Below are positions 43,560 to 54,360 of a DNA stretch of 64,000 nucleotides, one piece after another; position 1 is the first letter of the stretch; every line of letters starts with the position of its first letter. Source of the stretch: Panicum virgatum (lineage: Eukaryota; Streptophyta; Magnoliopsida; Poales; Poaceae). The DNA lies in the NCBI RefSeq assembly GCF_016808335.1, contig NC_053153.1, positions 19,665,033 through 19,729,032 on the forward strand. Reading direction: 5' to 3'. A program made the translations under genes and the position numbers. Under the pieces are notes generated by a model. It was not told the origin of the DNA, did not search any database, and saw only the letters and a program-made list of their open reading frames with translations.

Positions 43560-44690
43560 CTTTCAACATTTACGTCTTGGGCAACCCGACGGGGTTCGTA
43601 CCTAACAGTTCTGTCTTAAGGATTACTCCAGTCCTTGGTTAAAGGACACCTTACTCTCCTCGCTCGAGTAAGTTTTGAATGTCTTTTTGGCATTTACGTC
43701 TTGGGCTACCCGACGGGGTTCGTACCTAACAGTTCTGTCTTAAGGATTACTCCAGTCCTTGGTTAAAGGACACCTTACTCGCCTCGCTCGAGTAAGTTTT
43801 GGATATCTTTTCGGTATTTACGTCTTGGGCAACCCGACGGGGTTCATACCTAACAGTTCTGTCTTAAGGATTACTCCAGTCCTTGGTTAAAGGACACCTT
43901 ACTCGCCTTGCTCGAGTAAGCTTTGGATATCTTTTTGACATTTACGTCTTGGGCAACCCGACGGGGTTCGTACCTAACAGTTCTGTCTTAAGGATTACTC
44001 CAGTCCGTGTTTAGGGCACCCTACTAGCTGACTCGAGTAGATTTTGGATATCTTTTCGACATTTACGTCTTGAGCAACCCGACGGGGTTCGTACCTAATA
44101 GTTCTATCTTAAGGGTTACTCCAGTCCTTGGTTAAAAGGACACCCTACTCGCTGGCTCGAGTAGGTTTTGGATATCTTTTCGACATTTACGTCTTGGGCA
44201 ACCCGACGGGGTTCGTACCTAACAGTTCTGTCTTAAGGGTTACTCCAGTCTTTGGTTAAAAGGACACCCTACTCACTGGCTCGAGTAGGTTTTGGATATC
44301 TTTTCGACATTTACGTCTTGGACAACCCGACGGGGTTCGTACCTAACAGTTCTGTCTTAAGGGTTACTCCAGTCCACATTTACGTCTTGGACAACCCGAC
44401 GGGGTTCGTACCTAATAGTTCTGTCTTAAGGGTTACTCCAGTCCTTGGTTAAAAGGACACCCTACTCGCTGGCTCGAGTAGGTTTTGGATACTTTTTCGG
44501 CATTTTCGTCTTGGGCAATTTGACGGGGTTCGTACCTAACAGACTTGCCCTAAGAGTTACTCCGAGTCCTCGGGTAGGACACCTTACTTGCCTCGCTCGA
44601 GTAAGTTCACGATATTTCTAGAATATTTACGTCTTGGTTAACTCGACGGAGTTCAATCCTAACAGTTCTATTCTAGAAATTAATCCAGTC
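43560..44690. repeat. Tandem repeat, ten units of about 124 bp
   Basis: The landmark TACGTCTTGG recurs at 43571, 43695, 43819, 43943, 44064, 44188, 44312, 44381, (44506, degenerate) and 44628. Spacing is almost always 121-125 bp, with one 69-bp partial unit. Each unit carries GACGGGGTTCGTACCTAACAG, TTACTCCAGTCC and a CTCGAGTA palindrome. Terminal units are the most diverged. ORFs here are repeat translations, not genes. Confidence 0.95.
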
Positions 44691-45339
44691 CATGTATAGG
44701 ACATACTACTCGATGAGATCGAGTAGTCTGGGATATTTTCACAATAGTTGTATACTATCTGGGTGACCATGCAAGGTCCATCCTGACTGGTCAACTACGA
44801 AAATCCCTCAAGGAGTACGAATAAATTCTTGATACTCTAAAATAGGTTAACAAGAATCTCTTGTTCACCTATCTATCAAGGAACATCTCCAACTCCAAAT
44901 ACTCAACAAGAGTTTTTTCCCGGTGGACAACCAAATCCATACGAGCCTTCCCCAAACAAAGTTTTCCTTACAAAAGGAAATCTACACTAAGCTATGGCTT
45001 TTTACACTCTTTCAGTGCTTTTCCCACTTGGTTAATCCTGCGGGATTCATTCCTAATCGGTCAGCACTAGAGTTCTGATTCAGAATCATATAAACTCGAC
45101 CTTATTCGAGAATACTTTGCCTCTTAAGGCACTTACGGATACAATTTCTCATATTGACTACTATAACTGAGTAGGCGCGATGCTACCAACACTCAGGACC
45201 TTCGAGTACCACTACTCGACATGCCAAAGGATTTCACAATCCTACCACAGAACAAGTACTTAAATATTACACAATATTTGTCCAAAAGTACTTCCGGCTC
45301 ACATGCCAATTACAAACAAAAGTTCAAGGAGACTCAGCC

Positions 45340-48243
45340 TTGCTCAAGGACTCCACAATCTGGTTGGCCACCACGGAAGTTTCTTCCACATATTGACGGA
45401 ATTGTTCGTCCGTACAATCAGCTTTGGCTCTCTTCCCTAGTGCGTCCAGACAAGTGGTCGGCTAGTAAGATTTTACCAACCCGAGCATGTGACCCACGTA
45501 CTGACGAGTGGTTGTGGAGACATAACTTTCAAAGGCCTCGGTACTTTATGAAGTTTCCCCGCCAACGAGAGCGGTTCGCCCTCATTCCCCTCAGGAATCT
45601 CCATAACCTCGGCTATTTCTTGGGCAGCATCCCTGACTTCTCTCAGCTCTACAAGTTCTCGTTGCATCGAGTCTCGAGACTCTGACAAGGTCTTGAGCTG
45701 TTGAAGAACCGTCAAGGTCTCCCGGTCAGAGTCCTCCTTGATCTTTTTTGAGCTTTTCAATCTCATCTGCGTTTCGGTACATAAGAATCTTTAGATCCAG
45801 TACCAAGCTTTCCTGAATCTTTAAAGATTTTGCACAAGCTGTGTACTTGATTGAAAGAAAATCTTATAAACACCAAGCAGATCAACTAGTCGAACGCATA
45901 ATATATGCTAAAGACTAACCCTTTTTGGATTGGGAGAGCTTCTTAAGCTTTCCCTCGAGAGCAGTCTTCTCAGACGAAAGCGTTTTCACCCTCTCTCTCA
46001 GAGCATTCAGCTCTGTATCATCGTAAGCTTGGCCAGCCTCTCGCCCCAGCGCCTCCTACAAAAATAAAAAGATCAGTATACTACTCAATCTATACTAAAG
46101 TACTCGAAGTATTCGACTACTTACTTCCAGCAGCTTGAAAGCAAACTCCACCTTCTCACGCGACAAGCCACTTCACGATGTGACCTGGGAAGTACTCGCT
46201 AGCACCTCAGAAATAGCCCTTTTGGGCACATCAGCAATCTTCCCTACAGCATTCCCTGTATTTTGGGAATCTAAAGGAAAAATATGCTACTTAATCAAAT
46301 TAAGAGCAGTAAAAAGATACCTTTCTTACAAGGTGGTACAAGCTTACCTGCAGGGGTCTCCTCGGGCTGATCCTTGCTGCCTCCCTCAGGAAGCTTCACG
46401 CCTTCTCCCTCCTCTGGAAGCTTGTCGCTTCCGCCATCCTTTGGGACCTCCTCATTGCCCCTTTCGGAATTTGGCAAGGGAGAATCCAGAAGCATAGTGT
46501 TGGCCATGGCCTCCGCATCTTGAGCACTCACATCAGGAGTGTTCGGGGGCTTCTCCTCCACCGATTTGGAGACCGAGAATTCAGTCTCCACGTTTCCCTC
46601 CAGGACTACATCGCTGAAAAGACAAAGTAGTTAAAAACTACTAGACATAAAAGCATATCCTATAGCCACAAGTTTTGAGGAACTTACGAAGGAGCTCTTC
46701 TCAGAGCAAGACCCTTGATGCCAAACTTGCGAACATGCTTCACAACTATGGCCTGATTCCCCGCATCAATGACTTTATTTGCATCGGAACAACTCGTCGA
46801 AGGAGTAGCCCCGGTCCCACTTGACGGGTCCACTGTGGTGGAAGAGACAGTCTGCGCCACCACAGTATCATCCCCAGATGACGATATTCGTGGCATTTTA
46901 GCCGCCGGACTTAAAAAAGCAAAACACAAATCAGCAAATCGAAAACAAAAAGTACTCGATTCCAAAATAACTAGCTACTTACTTGTCGCTAGCAGTTTGG
47001 GAGGAGCCGCGACGCTTCTTCGCCACAGATCGAGTACTGCTGGGATGCCCAGTTTGGGTATCGGTACTCGGAGTAGGGCTGAGATCCCTATCACTCCTTT
47101 CCCCAGCTTCCTCCTCATCTGGACAACCAAGACTATACATAAGTACTGTTTGTATGAGACTTCATATGAACATATTTGGACTTGGTCAACAAATCGAAAA
47201 GTTTGGAAGAACAAAAGGGCGATTAAATGCCTGGCAGTGAAGGACTACTTTTAAAGTGCTCCACATCCTCCTACAGAAAGCAACATCCTATCAGATTTTT
47301 ACTATGGTATAGTACTCGATTTATACACATCGACAACTCTTATCAAGTACCTGCTTCGATGGATTCGCAGCGGAAAAAGTACCAGGAACAACTGGAACTT
47401 TCTTTACGTTCCTCAGCAGTCGTTGTACTCGACTAAATGCTACATCATCCGAGATCTCTTCCTTCGAGTATCTTGACGAATCAGCTGTTCCCTGATACTG
47501 GAATCCAAGCGTTTCCCGAGCCTGTAAGGGCTGGATCCTTCTCTTCATGCAGTCGAACACGACTGCTTCCCCAGTCAACATATTTTGCTTCAGAACGGCA
47601 ATTCGCTCGAGAAGTCCAGGGATCTGACTCTCGTCCACTGGTTTTTTATTCTACTCAGGCCATTGGATTGGAGGGCCTGAAGTAATTGGTGGAAAGCGTC
47701 CTAACTGGTTCTCGACATAGAACCATTTGAGCTTCCACTCGATTACTTTATTGCTAAGACTATAAGAGATGTACTCTCTATCCTTTCTTTGCCTAAGCTG
47801 GAGACCCGCACCTCCTACTACATCTAAAACGAAGGAGTCAGGTTGCGGTTTCAAATGGAAAAGAAATCGGAAGAGTTCGAAATGGGGCTCGATGCCCAGA
47901 AAAGCTTTGCACAAATGCACGAAGATAGAAATATGAACGAAGGAATTGGGGGTCAAATGATGAAGCTGGATCCTGTAGTAGCGCAGGAGTCCAGAAAAGA
48001 AAGACGAGCATGGAAACCCTAATCCTCGTTCCAAGAAGGAGGTAAAAGCAATAATTTCACCCGTATTTTCATACGGATGATCTTTACCCAAGGCTGGACG
48101 CCATTGGATAATAGATCTGGAAACCAAAAGACCATGCGAAACTAAAGTTTCAAGGTCAGATTGGGAACACTTGTGTTCCAGCCTTCCTCACGGGTTGGCT
48201 CTGTAGCCGCACCCTTCGCCTTGGTCGCCTTCTTGGGAGCCAT
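45340..48243 (-). pseudogene. Antisense extra ORF of gypsy element 1 (gypsy-type 'transposase' domain plus coiled coil)
   Basis: Read on the strand opposite to gag. It starts at 48241-48243 (MAPKKATKAKG). The segment 47651-48127 has the domain annotated in plants as putative gypsy-type transposon (IIQWRPALGK, GIEPHFELFRFLF). 47321-47638, an acidic Pro/Glu region (46295-46591) and a Lys/Glu coiled coil (45473-45766) follow. The C-terminus (45340-45560) contains YVGHMLGLVKSY and TDEQFRQYVEE. Several frameshifts and stops are present, and some breaks may be introns. Element 2 carries a homologous gene at 54361-56684. Extra antisense ORFs are known in Tat-lineage gypsy elements; their function is unknown. 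Confidence 0.7.
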
Positions 48244-49948
48244 CCGGAAATCAACGGATCGTTTCACGCGCATACAATGGCGGAAACCCTAGGGTGAGAA
48301 TGGGGAGCGAAAGGGAAGTAAGAACTCTAGATCTGGGGGCTTGAATGCAAAGACAGATCTAACGCAGTAAAAGCAAGTGGCGGCCGGTGGGAAAAAAACC
48401 TAGTTACTGTTTCATTTTTTAATGGCGGTGGCAGCATGGTTAAAACACCCGACAGGCCAACAGTCCGTTGCAAATCGTGGAAACAATGGGATTTTCTGAG
48501 ACATTCCTTTTTCTAAGAGATTACATTCTGGAAAAAGAAAACACTCACATTCCTAGTCAACTACTCGATTCTTTTTCCCATGTAACTTTACAGCAACTCG
48601 ACACAGCATAACTACTTGATATTACAACTCGAGTACTTTTTCCCATGTAACTTTACAGCAACTCGGGTCTGCTTGCACACTTCTTGGCTTCCTGGGAAAC
48701 CTGCTGCAGCTAGATCAGCCTGAGGCCGTGACAAAGTATAAACTTGTTATTCCCACTAAGGGAATAATGGTACTAGTATTCTGGGAGAAAAGTTTCAAGA
48801 GTATGGAGGCAGATTACAGTAATCACCTCGCAAGTCCTCTTGTAGCGTCTTCTGGAGAAACTTCTCCTTCTCCCAGGATACGATTGTGACAAGATTAAGG
48901 CCCCTTGCCAGAGATGCAGTTCTTGGTTGCTCACAACCTGGGAATCCCTAGGATGTGACACAACAAGACTCCACTTATCCCTTGAAACCCTACCTCATTG
49001 GAATATGCTAGGACATGATGTCCAAAATGGATTCGATGAGAGCATTGGGGATGTAGGAGGAGGCAGCAAAGACTTCTCTTGTCACTCGCAAGTTCTCTTC
49101 TAGCATCTTTTGTTGGAAGGAACTACGAAAAATTCAGGAGGGCGAGAGTAAGAACACCAAGGATAAACCATGGCTGCTACACTTTAATGCTTCTGGCAAA
49201 GGTCTCTCTCCCACCTTTTATAGCTACAAGGGGGCTTATTGAAGGAGAACCTGTGACTCAACAGTGCATGTTTCACGGACGCATTCATGGCAGCATTCAC
49301 GAATGCATTCATAGACGAAATTTTGTAGATTCTCCAAACAGTAACGTTTCTCGTGAGCGCTGAATAAAGAGCCGTACATCCTGGGTTTTATTCCTGAAGT
49401 TATTTTGGGTGCAATCAGTGTGGCGTATCCAATTGTATCATTTTTTTGGGATTTTACCCGAAAAAGAGGTCTTTTCAGATACCGGATCTGATGAATCCTT
49501 AAAATAATTCGAAGGGTAAAATCTAATGCCACGTCTTGAATCCTTAATTCCAAATCTACACTCGGTGGCTACTCGCAGTATAAGGGATTTTGATTTAAGG
49601 CTCGGGGCTGCGGGATATGTGCATCAGAGATTTATTTTTCAATTTTTTTGGAAAATAAAGAAGGAAAAAGACTGAAGTGACCCTCATCCTGATTCTGCGA
49701 TTCAACCTAAGGCTCGGGGGCTACTCCACATGGAGCACGAGTACTTCGCGCACCATATATGATCAAGATTTCAGGGCTTGAGTACCTCACAGCCTCGGAG
49801 CAACCAGAAGTACTTGGAGGACTACTCGACGTATCTGAAGGAAGGCCCAGAAGTAACCAGAAGGATGTTCTGACTACTTGAAGTACTTGAAGACGCCCAG
49901 CCAAGTACTCGACGCTTGCAGGACTCGGCTACGAAGAGCTCGGGGGCT
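48244..49948. other. 3' non-coding region of gypsy element 1 with polypurine tract
   Basis: No gene. It contains repeated TTTTTCCCATGTAACTTTACAGCAACTCG-like sentences (48570-48665) and ends with GAGCTCGGGGGCT (about 49936-49948) directly before the LTR, the presumed plus-strand primer. Confidence 0.6.
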
Positions 49949-50363
49949 TGTCAGACCCGGGGCAGCGGGACTGCTTATAGGCATAAAATGTTCTAGAGTA
50001 AGGGATAGCTCATGTATGTACCTTATCTCTTTTGTAACTACCCGAATAGGCGTAGAACTAGCTGCAGTACAAAGAAAACTACCCGATTATGTTGTAGTAG
50101 GACTCCAACTGTACTCGGCTAGGACTTTCCATGTAACTCTGTCTCCTCGGATATATAAGGGCGGGCAGGGACCCCCTCCAAACAATCAACACCTCAGGCA
50201 ATACAAACCACCACACAGAACGTAGGGTATTACACAACTTGCGGCCCGAACCTGTCTAAATCTTTGTGTTCCTTGCACCATCGAGTTCCAGAGCCGCCGA
50301 TCCCTACCTACAAACCTTACTGCTAAGGGTATCCCTGAGCAGGCTTGGCCGTGAACACCGACA
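49949..50363 (+). repeat. 3' LTR, gypsy element 1
   Basis: 415 bp, same ends as the 5' LTR. Followed by the GCGCC target duplication. Confidence 0.93.
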
Positions 50364-50730
50364 GCGCCGGCGAGCGCCTCTTGACGGAGCTGATGGAGTG
50401 TAGTTTTTTTTACCATAATTGAGGACTTGTATGTTTAAGTGAGACATCTCATTTATATGGACAAATTAATTTTTATCATGTTTTCCTTGCTTCATTTGTG
50501 GAGATGATTTATTTGTGATATTTGTGAGCGGCAGGAGGCCACACAAGAGCTGACCGCACCAGATCCATATAAAAAGAGACTTTAAAGGAGTCAAATGATT
50601 GGAAAAGTGCCTTTAATCTAACTCTAACCCTTGCATCCAAACACCACTTTAGTTAGAGTTAGTTGAGAGTTAGTCTACAGCTAAAAACTAGCTCTAATTT
50701 CTAACCAAGTTAGAGTATCCAAACAGGACC

Positions 50731-50910
50731 ATTGTATTTGCATAGGATTAAAAGAAAAATATTCCCTAATTTTCTGCTATTTTTTCCTATTGGTATCGAT
50801 GTGATGAGAACTTTACATGGAGCGCGTAAGCAGGAGTTTGCTTCTCTTCCATCATAGGAAAATTTCCTTTGTCTTGAAGTGGATGTCTTATTTCCTCCAA
50901 AACTTACAGG
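50731..50910. repeat. Promoter-side duplication, copy B, middle piece
   Basis: Matches copy A at about 38610-38790 (TTTGCATAGGAT, GGTATCGATGTGATGAGAAC, GCAGGAGTTTGCTTCTCT). It is split from the right piece by the element at 50911-52106. Confidence 0.88.
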
Positions 50911-52106
50911 TCAGGATGCAAGTGGATCATAATCGGGTCAACCAGTGGCTGACCCAAGCTACCCATCAAGATTATTTCTGGGTTTTGGTTTAGCATGACC
51001 CATTACAACATTTACCCATGGGTCAACCCAAACCACCAAAATTCCAGCGGAGCGTCGCCGCTCCAGTACAAGGTACCAGCCAGCCGCCATGGTCGCCCGC
51101 CGCTGCAACCCCGCTGTGCCCAGGAGCATGGTGCGTGTGGCCGGCAGCCCCGTCCAAACCACGATGACCGCGCGGCCGGCCATCACGCGTCGATGGGTGT
51201 ACGGCACCCTATGGCTCCAGCACCGCGTCCTTTGCTCCTCCTCCGGCCTCACCGTCGGCCTGGGCGTGCAGTGGGCGCCGCCCTTCCGCAGGCTGCCCGC
51301 CGGCGCAGAGCCGCGCTCGGGCACGTTGCAGCTGTGCGTCGGCAACCGCTGCCTCATCTACCAGCTCAGGTTGGCCGGCGGCGGAGCCGTGCTGCAGATC
51401 CTGCGCCGGTTCCTCGCAGACGCCCGCGTCACGTTCGCGGCGCGCAACATCGAGGCGGACCACCGGATGCGCAGGCACCACGGGCTGGAGGTCGAATCGA
51501 TGCTTTAGCTCCGCGCCGCCGCCGCCCTCGGCGGCATGGGGAACGCCGCATCGAAGGTCCACGGCTTCGGATCCGCTGAGCACACCGCCTCGTATGACCC
51601 TGGCTCGTCCTTCTTCTTCTCCTTCTCCTTCTCGTCCACCTCCGCCGCTACTGCTGTGAGCCTGTGACAGTTCCCCATTGTAGCCGAATCAAGAGCCGAG
51701 CAGGGACAAACACTGAATCAAGGAGCAATCAAGATTCAGGACCAAGAGCCTCTGTAGACGTGGATTTGTAAGGGGGGATGTGGAGGTGCGCCATGGAAGA
51801 AACACGAAGGGAGTCGTCGACAGCCGCCGGGCGGCCTAGGAGGGAGGGGAATCAACTAGTTGGGTGTTGTGGAGCTGTTGCAGATGGGCAGCAACACCAG
51901 CACCTGGGGATGAATGGGTGGAGCCGCTGCAGGGGAGGGGAGCTCGGGACGAGATCTCGTGTGACGATCGGGTTAACCAAATAACCCACAACATTTAGTA
52001 GTGCTTGACACCAAGATTGAGTGGGCCAACCCCGTGGGTAATTACACCAAATTTTAGTTTTTGGGTAGTGGGTCATTGGGTTGACCCATAAAAATCTGCA
52101 TCCTGA
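50911..52106. mobile_element. hAT-like element with captured exonuclease gene fragment
   Basis: The 1,196-bp element has 10-bp inverted ends TCAGGATGCA and an 8-bp duplication CTTACAGG (50903-50910, 52107-52114), both fitting hAT. The undisrupted target is visible in copy A (around 38780-38795). The interior holds a GC-rich gene fragment and no transposase. Subterminal GGGTCAACCC-type motifs lie near both ends. Confidence 0.8.
51089..51508 (+). pseudogene. Werner-like 3'-5' exonuclease domain fragment
   Basis: The frame of 139 codons resembles the N-terminal half of the plant family of small Werner-type DnaQ exonucleases. It has RRWVYGTLWL, then VGLGVQW (residues 56-62), GTLQLCVGNRCLIYQL and LRRFLADARVTF. 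In active members the first motif has the catalytic Asp and Glu (VGxDxEW pattern). Here these positions are Gly and Gln, so catalysis is not expected. The frame stops at 51506-51508, and related sequence appears to continue briefly after the stop. The second half of the domain is absent. The fragment lies entirely within the hAT-like element. Confidence 0.65.
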
Positions 52107-52114
52107 CTTACAGG

Positions 52115-52558
52115 TTGCGAAAACTTTCCAAAGGAAAGGATTTGCTCAATCCTTTACTCCAAACGCCATTTACAATACTCAAAATGGAGGAATCCTGATT
52201 CATTCCTCCGATCCAAACAGAACCTCAAGGATGGTTGAGATTGTGGTCTTCCCTTGGGCGCATTGACTCTTACTATAAGCACCTCCGAGCTCGGTAGGGG
52301 ATGGGCCCACCTGATACTCAAGGGTATTCATTTAATGCCTATTACTTTTTTTAAAAAATAAGTATATATAATTATATACATGTATCTGTATTAAAAAATA
52401 AAAAATATCATCTCAGACTATTCACAACCAGCCCACGTCCCTTTTCAAGATGGACCGAACAACCTAAAAATCAGTCAACTGGCCGACCTATCCTTGTTCT
52501 CCCACTCGGCCACTCTGTCTCCCTAAAACCCTCACTCAACTTGAACCCTACCCACGAG
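52115..52558. repeat. Promoter-side duplication, copy B, right piece
   Basis: Matches copy A from about 38790 to 39196 and ends at the same CCTACCCACGAG. Confidence 0.88.
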
Positions 52559-53341
52559 AGGTCGACCGGCAGCAGCAGGGGGCAGCGACGGCGAGTGCCT
52601 GCGGGCTCTGGGTACGCAGGCGTCGGTGGCGGATTAGCGGGCGGCTTTGGCCTTGCGCAAGGAGGTCCTCGAATCCGAGGTGAGCTGCGCGGAGACGAGA
52701 GCGGGGCAACCTGCGGTGGCGCAACAATGCGGACCAAGAGATTGCCTGCCCACTTAAAGCACCCCGCATCCGGATGTAGTTTTGGGCTATAAATTAGACC
52801 CATCCATTAGCGTGCATATTACGAGTAAGTTGGAGAGAATCTATGCATGCATGCAAAAGTAGACAAGATTGATGACATCACTCATGTGCATGTAAATCCA
52901 AAACTAAAAAAACTATAACTATTAAACGGAGCATCATATAATATTTGAATTGCACCATTATCTTTCTTATGATAAGATCTTCAAAACAAGACCACACTAA
53001 TCTATGTTTGCACAATATTTATACTATTTTTTTTAATATTAAATAATTATTTTCGAGTACTGGGAACAAATGATTTAACAACACGAACAAATAATTATTT
53101 TTACGAACAAAAAAAGTAGACATAATGAATAAATAGTAATGTACACCGAACAATAAAACGTTAAATATCGCGAACACTTCATTGTATAGAATAAATAATA
53201 GAAAAAGATATCAATAATAAATAAGTCAATATGACCGAACAATTTAATCTAACAAACAAATAAATAAGTTATACACCTAAAATAATCAAATTGTGAACAC
53301 AGAATAAAATATTACTATCTATTAAAAATTAATTGATAGAC
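52559..53341. other. Spacer
   Basis: A GC-rich start (52559-52750) with no recognisable product, then AT-rich DNA with many ACGAACAAAT/AATAAATA-like motifs. No gene seen. Confidence 0.4.
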
Positions 53342-53751
53342 TGCCGGTGTTTACCGCCAAGCCTGCTCAGGGATACCCTTAACAGTAAGGTTTGTAGGTA
53401 GGGATCAACGGCTCTGGAACTCGATGGTGCAAGGAACACAAAGATTTAGACAGGTTCGGGCCGCGAGTTGCGTAATACCCTACGTCATGTGTGGTGGTTT
53501 GTATTGCCTTAGGTGTTGATGATTTGGAGGGGTCCTTGCCCGCCCTTATATATCCGGGGAGATAGGGTTACCTGAAAAGTTCTAGCTGAGTACAGTTGGA
53601 GTCCTACTACAACACAATCGGGTAGTTTCCTTTGTATTGCAGCTAGTTCTACGCCTAACCGGGTAGTTACAAAAGAGGTAAGGTACATCCATGAGCTATC
53701 CCTTTAGAACTTTCTATGCCTGTAAGCAGTCCCGCTGCTCCGGGTTTGACA
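53342..53751 (-). repeat. 3' LTR of gypsy element 2
   Basis: About 410 bp, the reverse complement of the element 1 LTR with scattered differences. The inner side abuts AAGCCCCGAGCTCTTCGTAG, the complement of the polypurine tract. The outer end reads TGCCGGTG instead of TGTCGGTG. Confidence 0.9.
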
Positions 53752-54360
53752 AGCCCCGAGCTCTTCGTAGTCGAGTCCTGCAGGAGTCGAGTACTTTTGA
53801 AGGCGTCTTCGAGTGCTTCGGGTGCTCTGAACTTCTTTCTGAGTCTTCAAACAAGTGCATCGAGTGGTCTTCCAAGTACTTCCGGCTGCTTTGAGGCTAT
53901 GAGGTGCTCAATCCCCGAAATCTTAATCATATATGGTGCGTGAAGTACTCGCGCTTCATATGGAGTAGCCCCCGAGCCTTAGGTTGAATCGCAGAATCAA
54001 GCTGAGGATCATTTCAATCTTTTTCTCTTCTTTTATTTTTCAAAAATCTTGAAAAATAAATCTCTAATACATATATCCCGCAGCCCCCGAGTCTTGAATT
54101 TAAATCTCTCCATTTAGATTTAAGAATCAGTGTAAACTCGTGGCAAGAATGAAAACTTCCCTGAAAAGGAAAGAATCCATTGGCCTCCAAATATTCAGAA
54201 AATTGCCATTAGATACCGTATAAAGCCCGTTGAAAACTTCCGAGGGTTTTACCCCTTTAAACTCTTGTTTGCTGTCAAACTCAGATTCATATTTGCCTCT
54301 TCTCAGTCAAATTCCAAAAGCCCCTCCCGTAACCCCCGAGCCAAAACTCGTGACTTTGAG

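Larger units (their letters stand above)
40791..50363 (+). mobile_element. Full-length non-autonomous Ty3/gypsy element (Tat-like), element 1
   Basis: The element is 9.57 kb with two 415-bp LTRs, a 5-bp target duplication GCGCC (40786-40790, 50364-50368), a primer-binding site after the left LTR and a purine-rich tract before the right LTR. Internal order: gag (41355 to about 43285), a ten-unit 124-bp tandem array (43560-44690) and a large antisense ORF region (about 45340-48243, minus). No protease, reverse transcriptase, RNase H or integrase was found, so it must rely on an autonomous relative such as element 2. LTRs differ at about 22 positions by hand count, roughly 5%. Confidence 0.88.
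40128..50730. mobile_element. TIR DNA element carrying a nested gypsy retrotransposon
   Basis: The ends are GGCCCTGTTTGAATCC (left) and GGTCCTGTTTGGATAC (read from the right), with ATT at both flanks (40125-40127, 50731-50733). Subterminal GTTAGAGTTAG-type motifs occur on both sides. The element splits copy B of the local duplication, which proves it is an insertion. Without the nested gypsy element it is about 1.0 kb, with a GC-rich interior (40320-40790 and 50364-50410). Harbinger-like termini are suggested, but ATT is not the classic TWA duplication. Confidence 0.7.

Noticed and set aside
44252..44452. ORF in the 124-bp array with repeated peptides
   Set aside because: It is the translation of tandem DNA repeats; the frame is not kept across other units.
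43560..44690. CRISPR array
   Set aside because: Regular spacing, but the units are near-identical throughout without unique spacers, inside a plant retrotransposon.
50911..52106. Pack-MULE with a 9-bp duplication
   Set aside because: A 9-bp reading (CTTACAGGT) is possible but leaves the ends asymmetric; 8 bp with identical 10-bp ends is more economical, and long TIRs typical of MULEs are absent.
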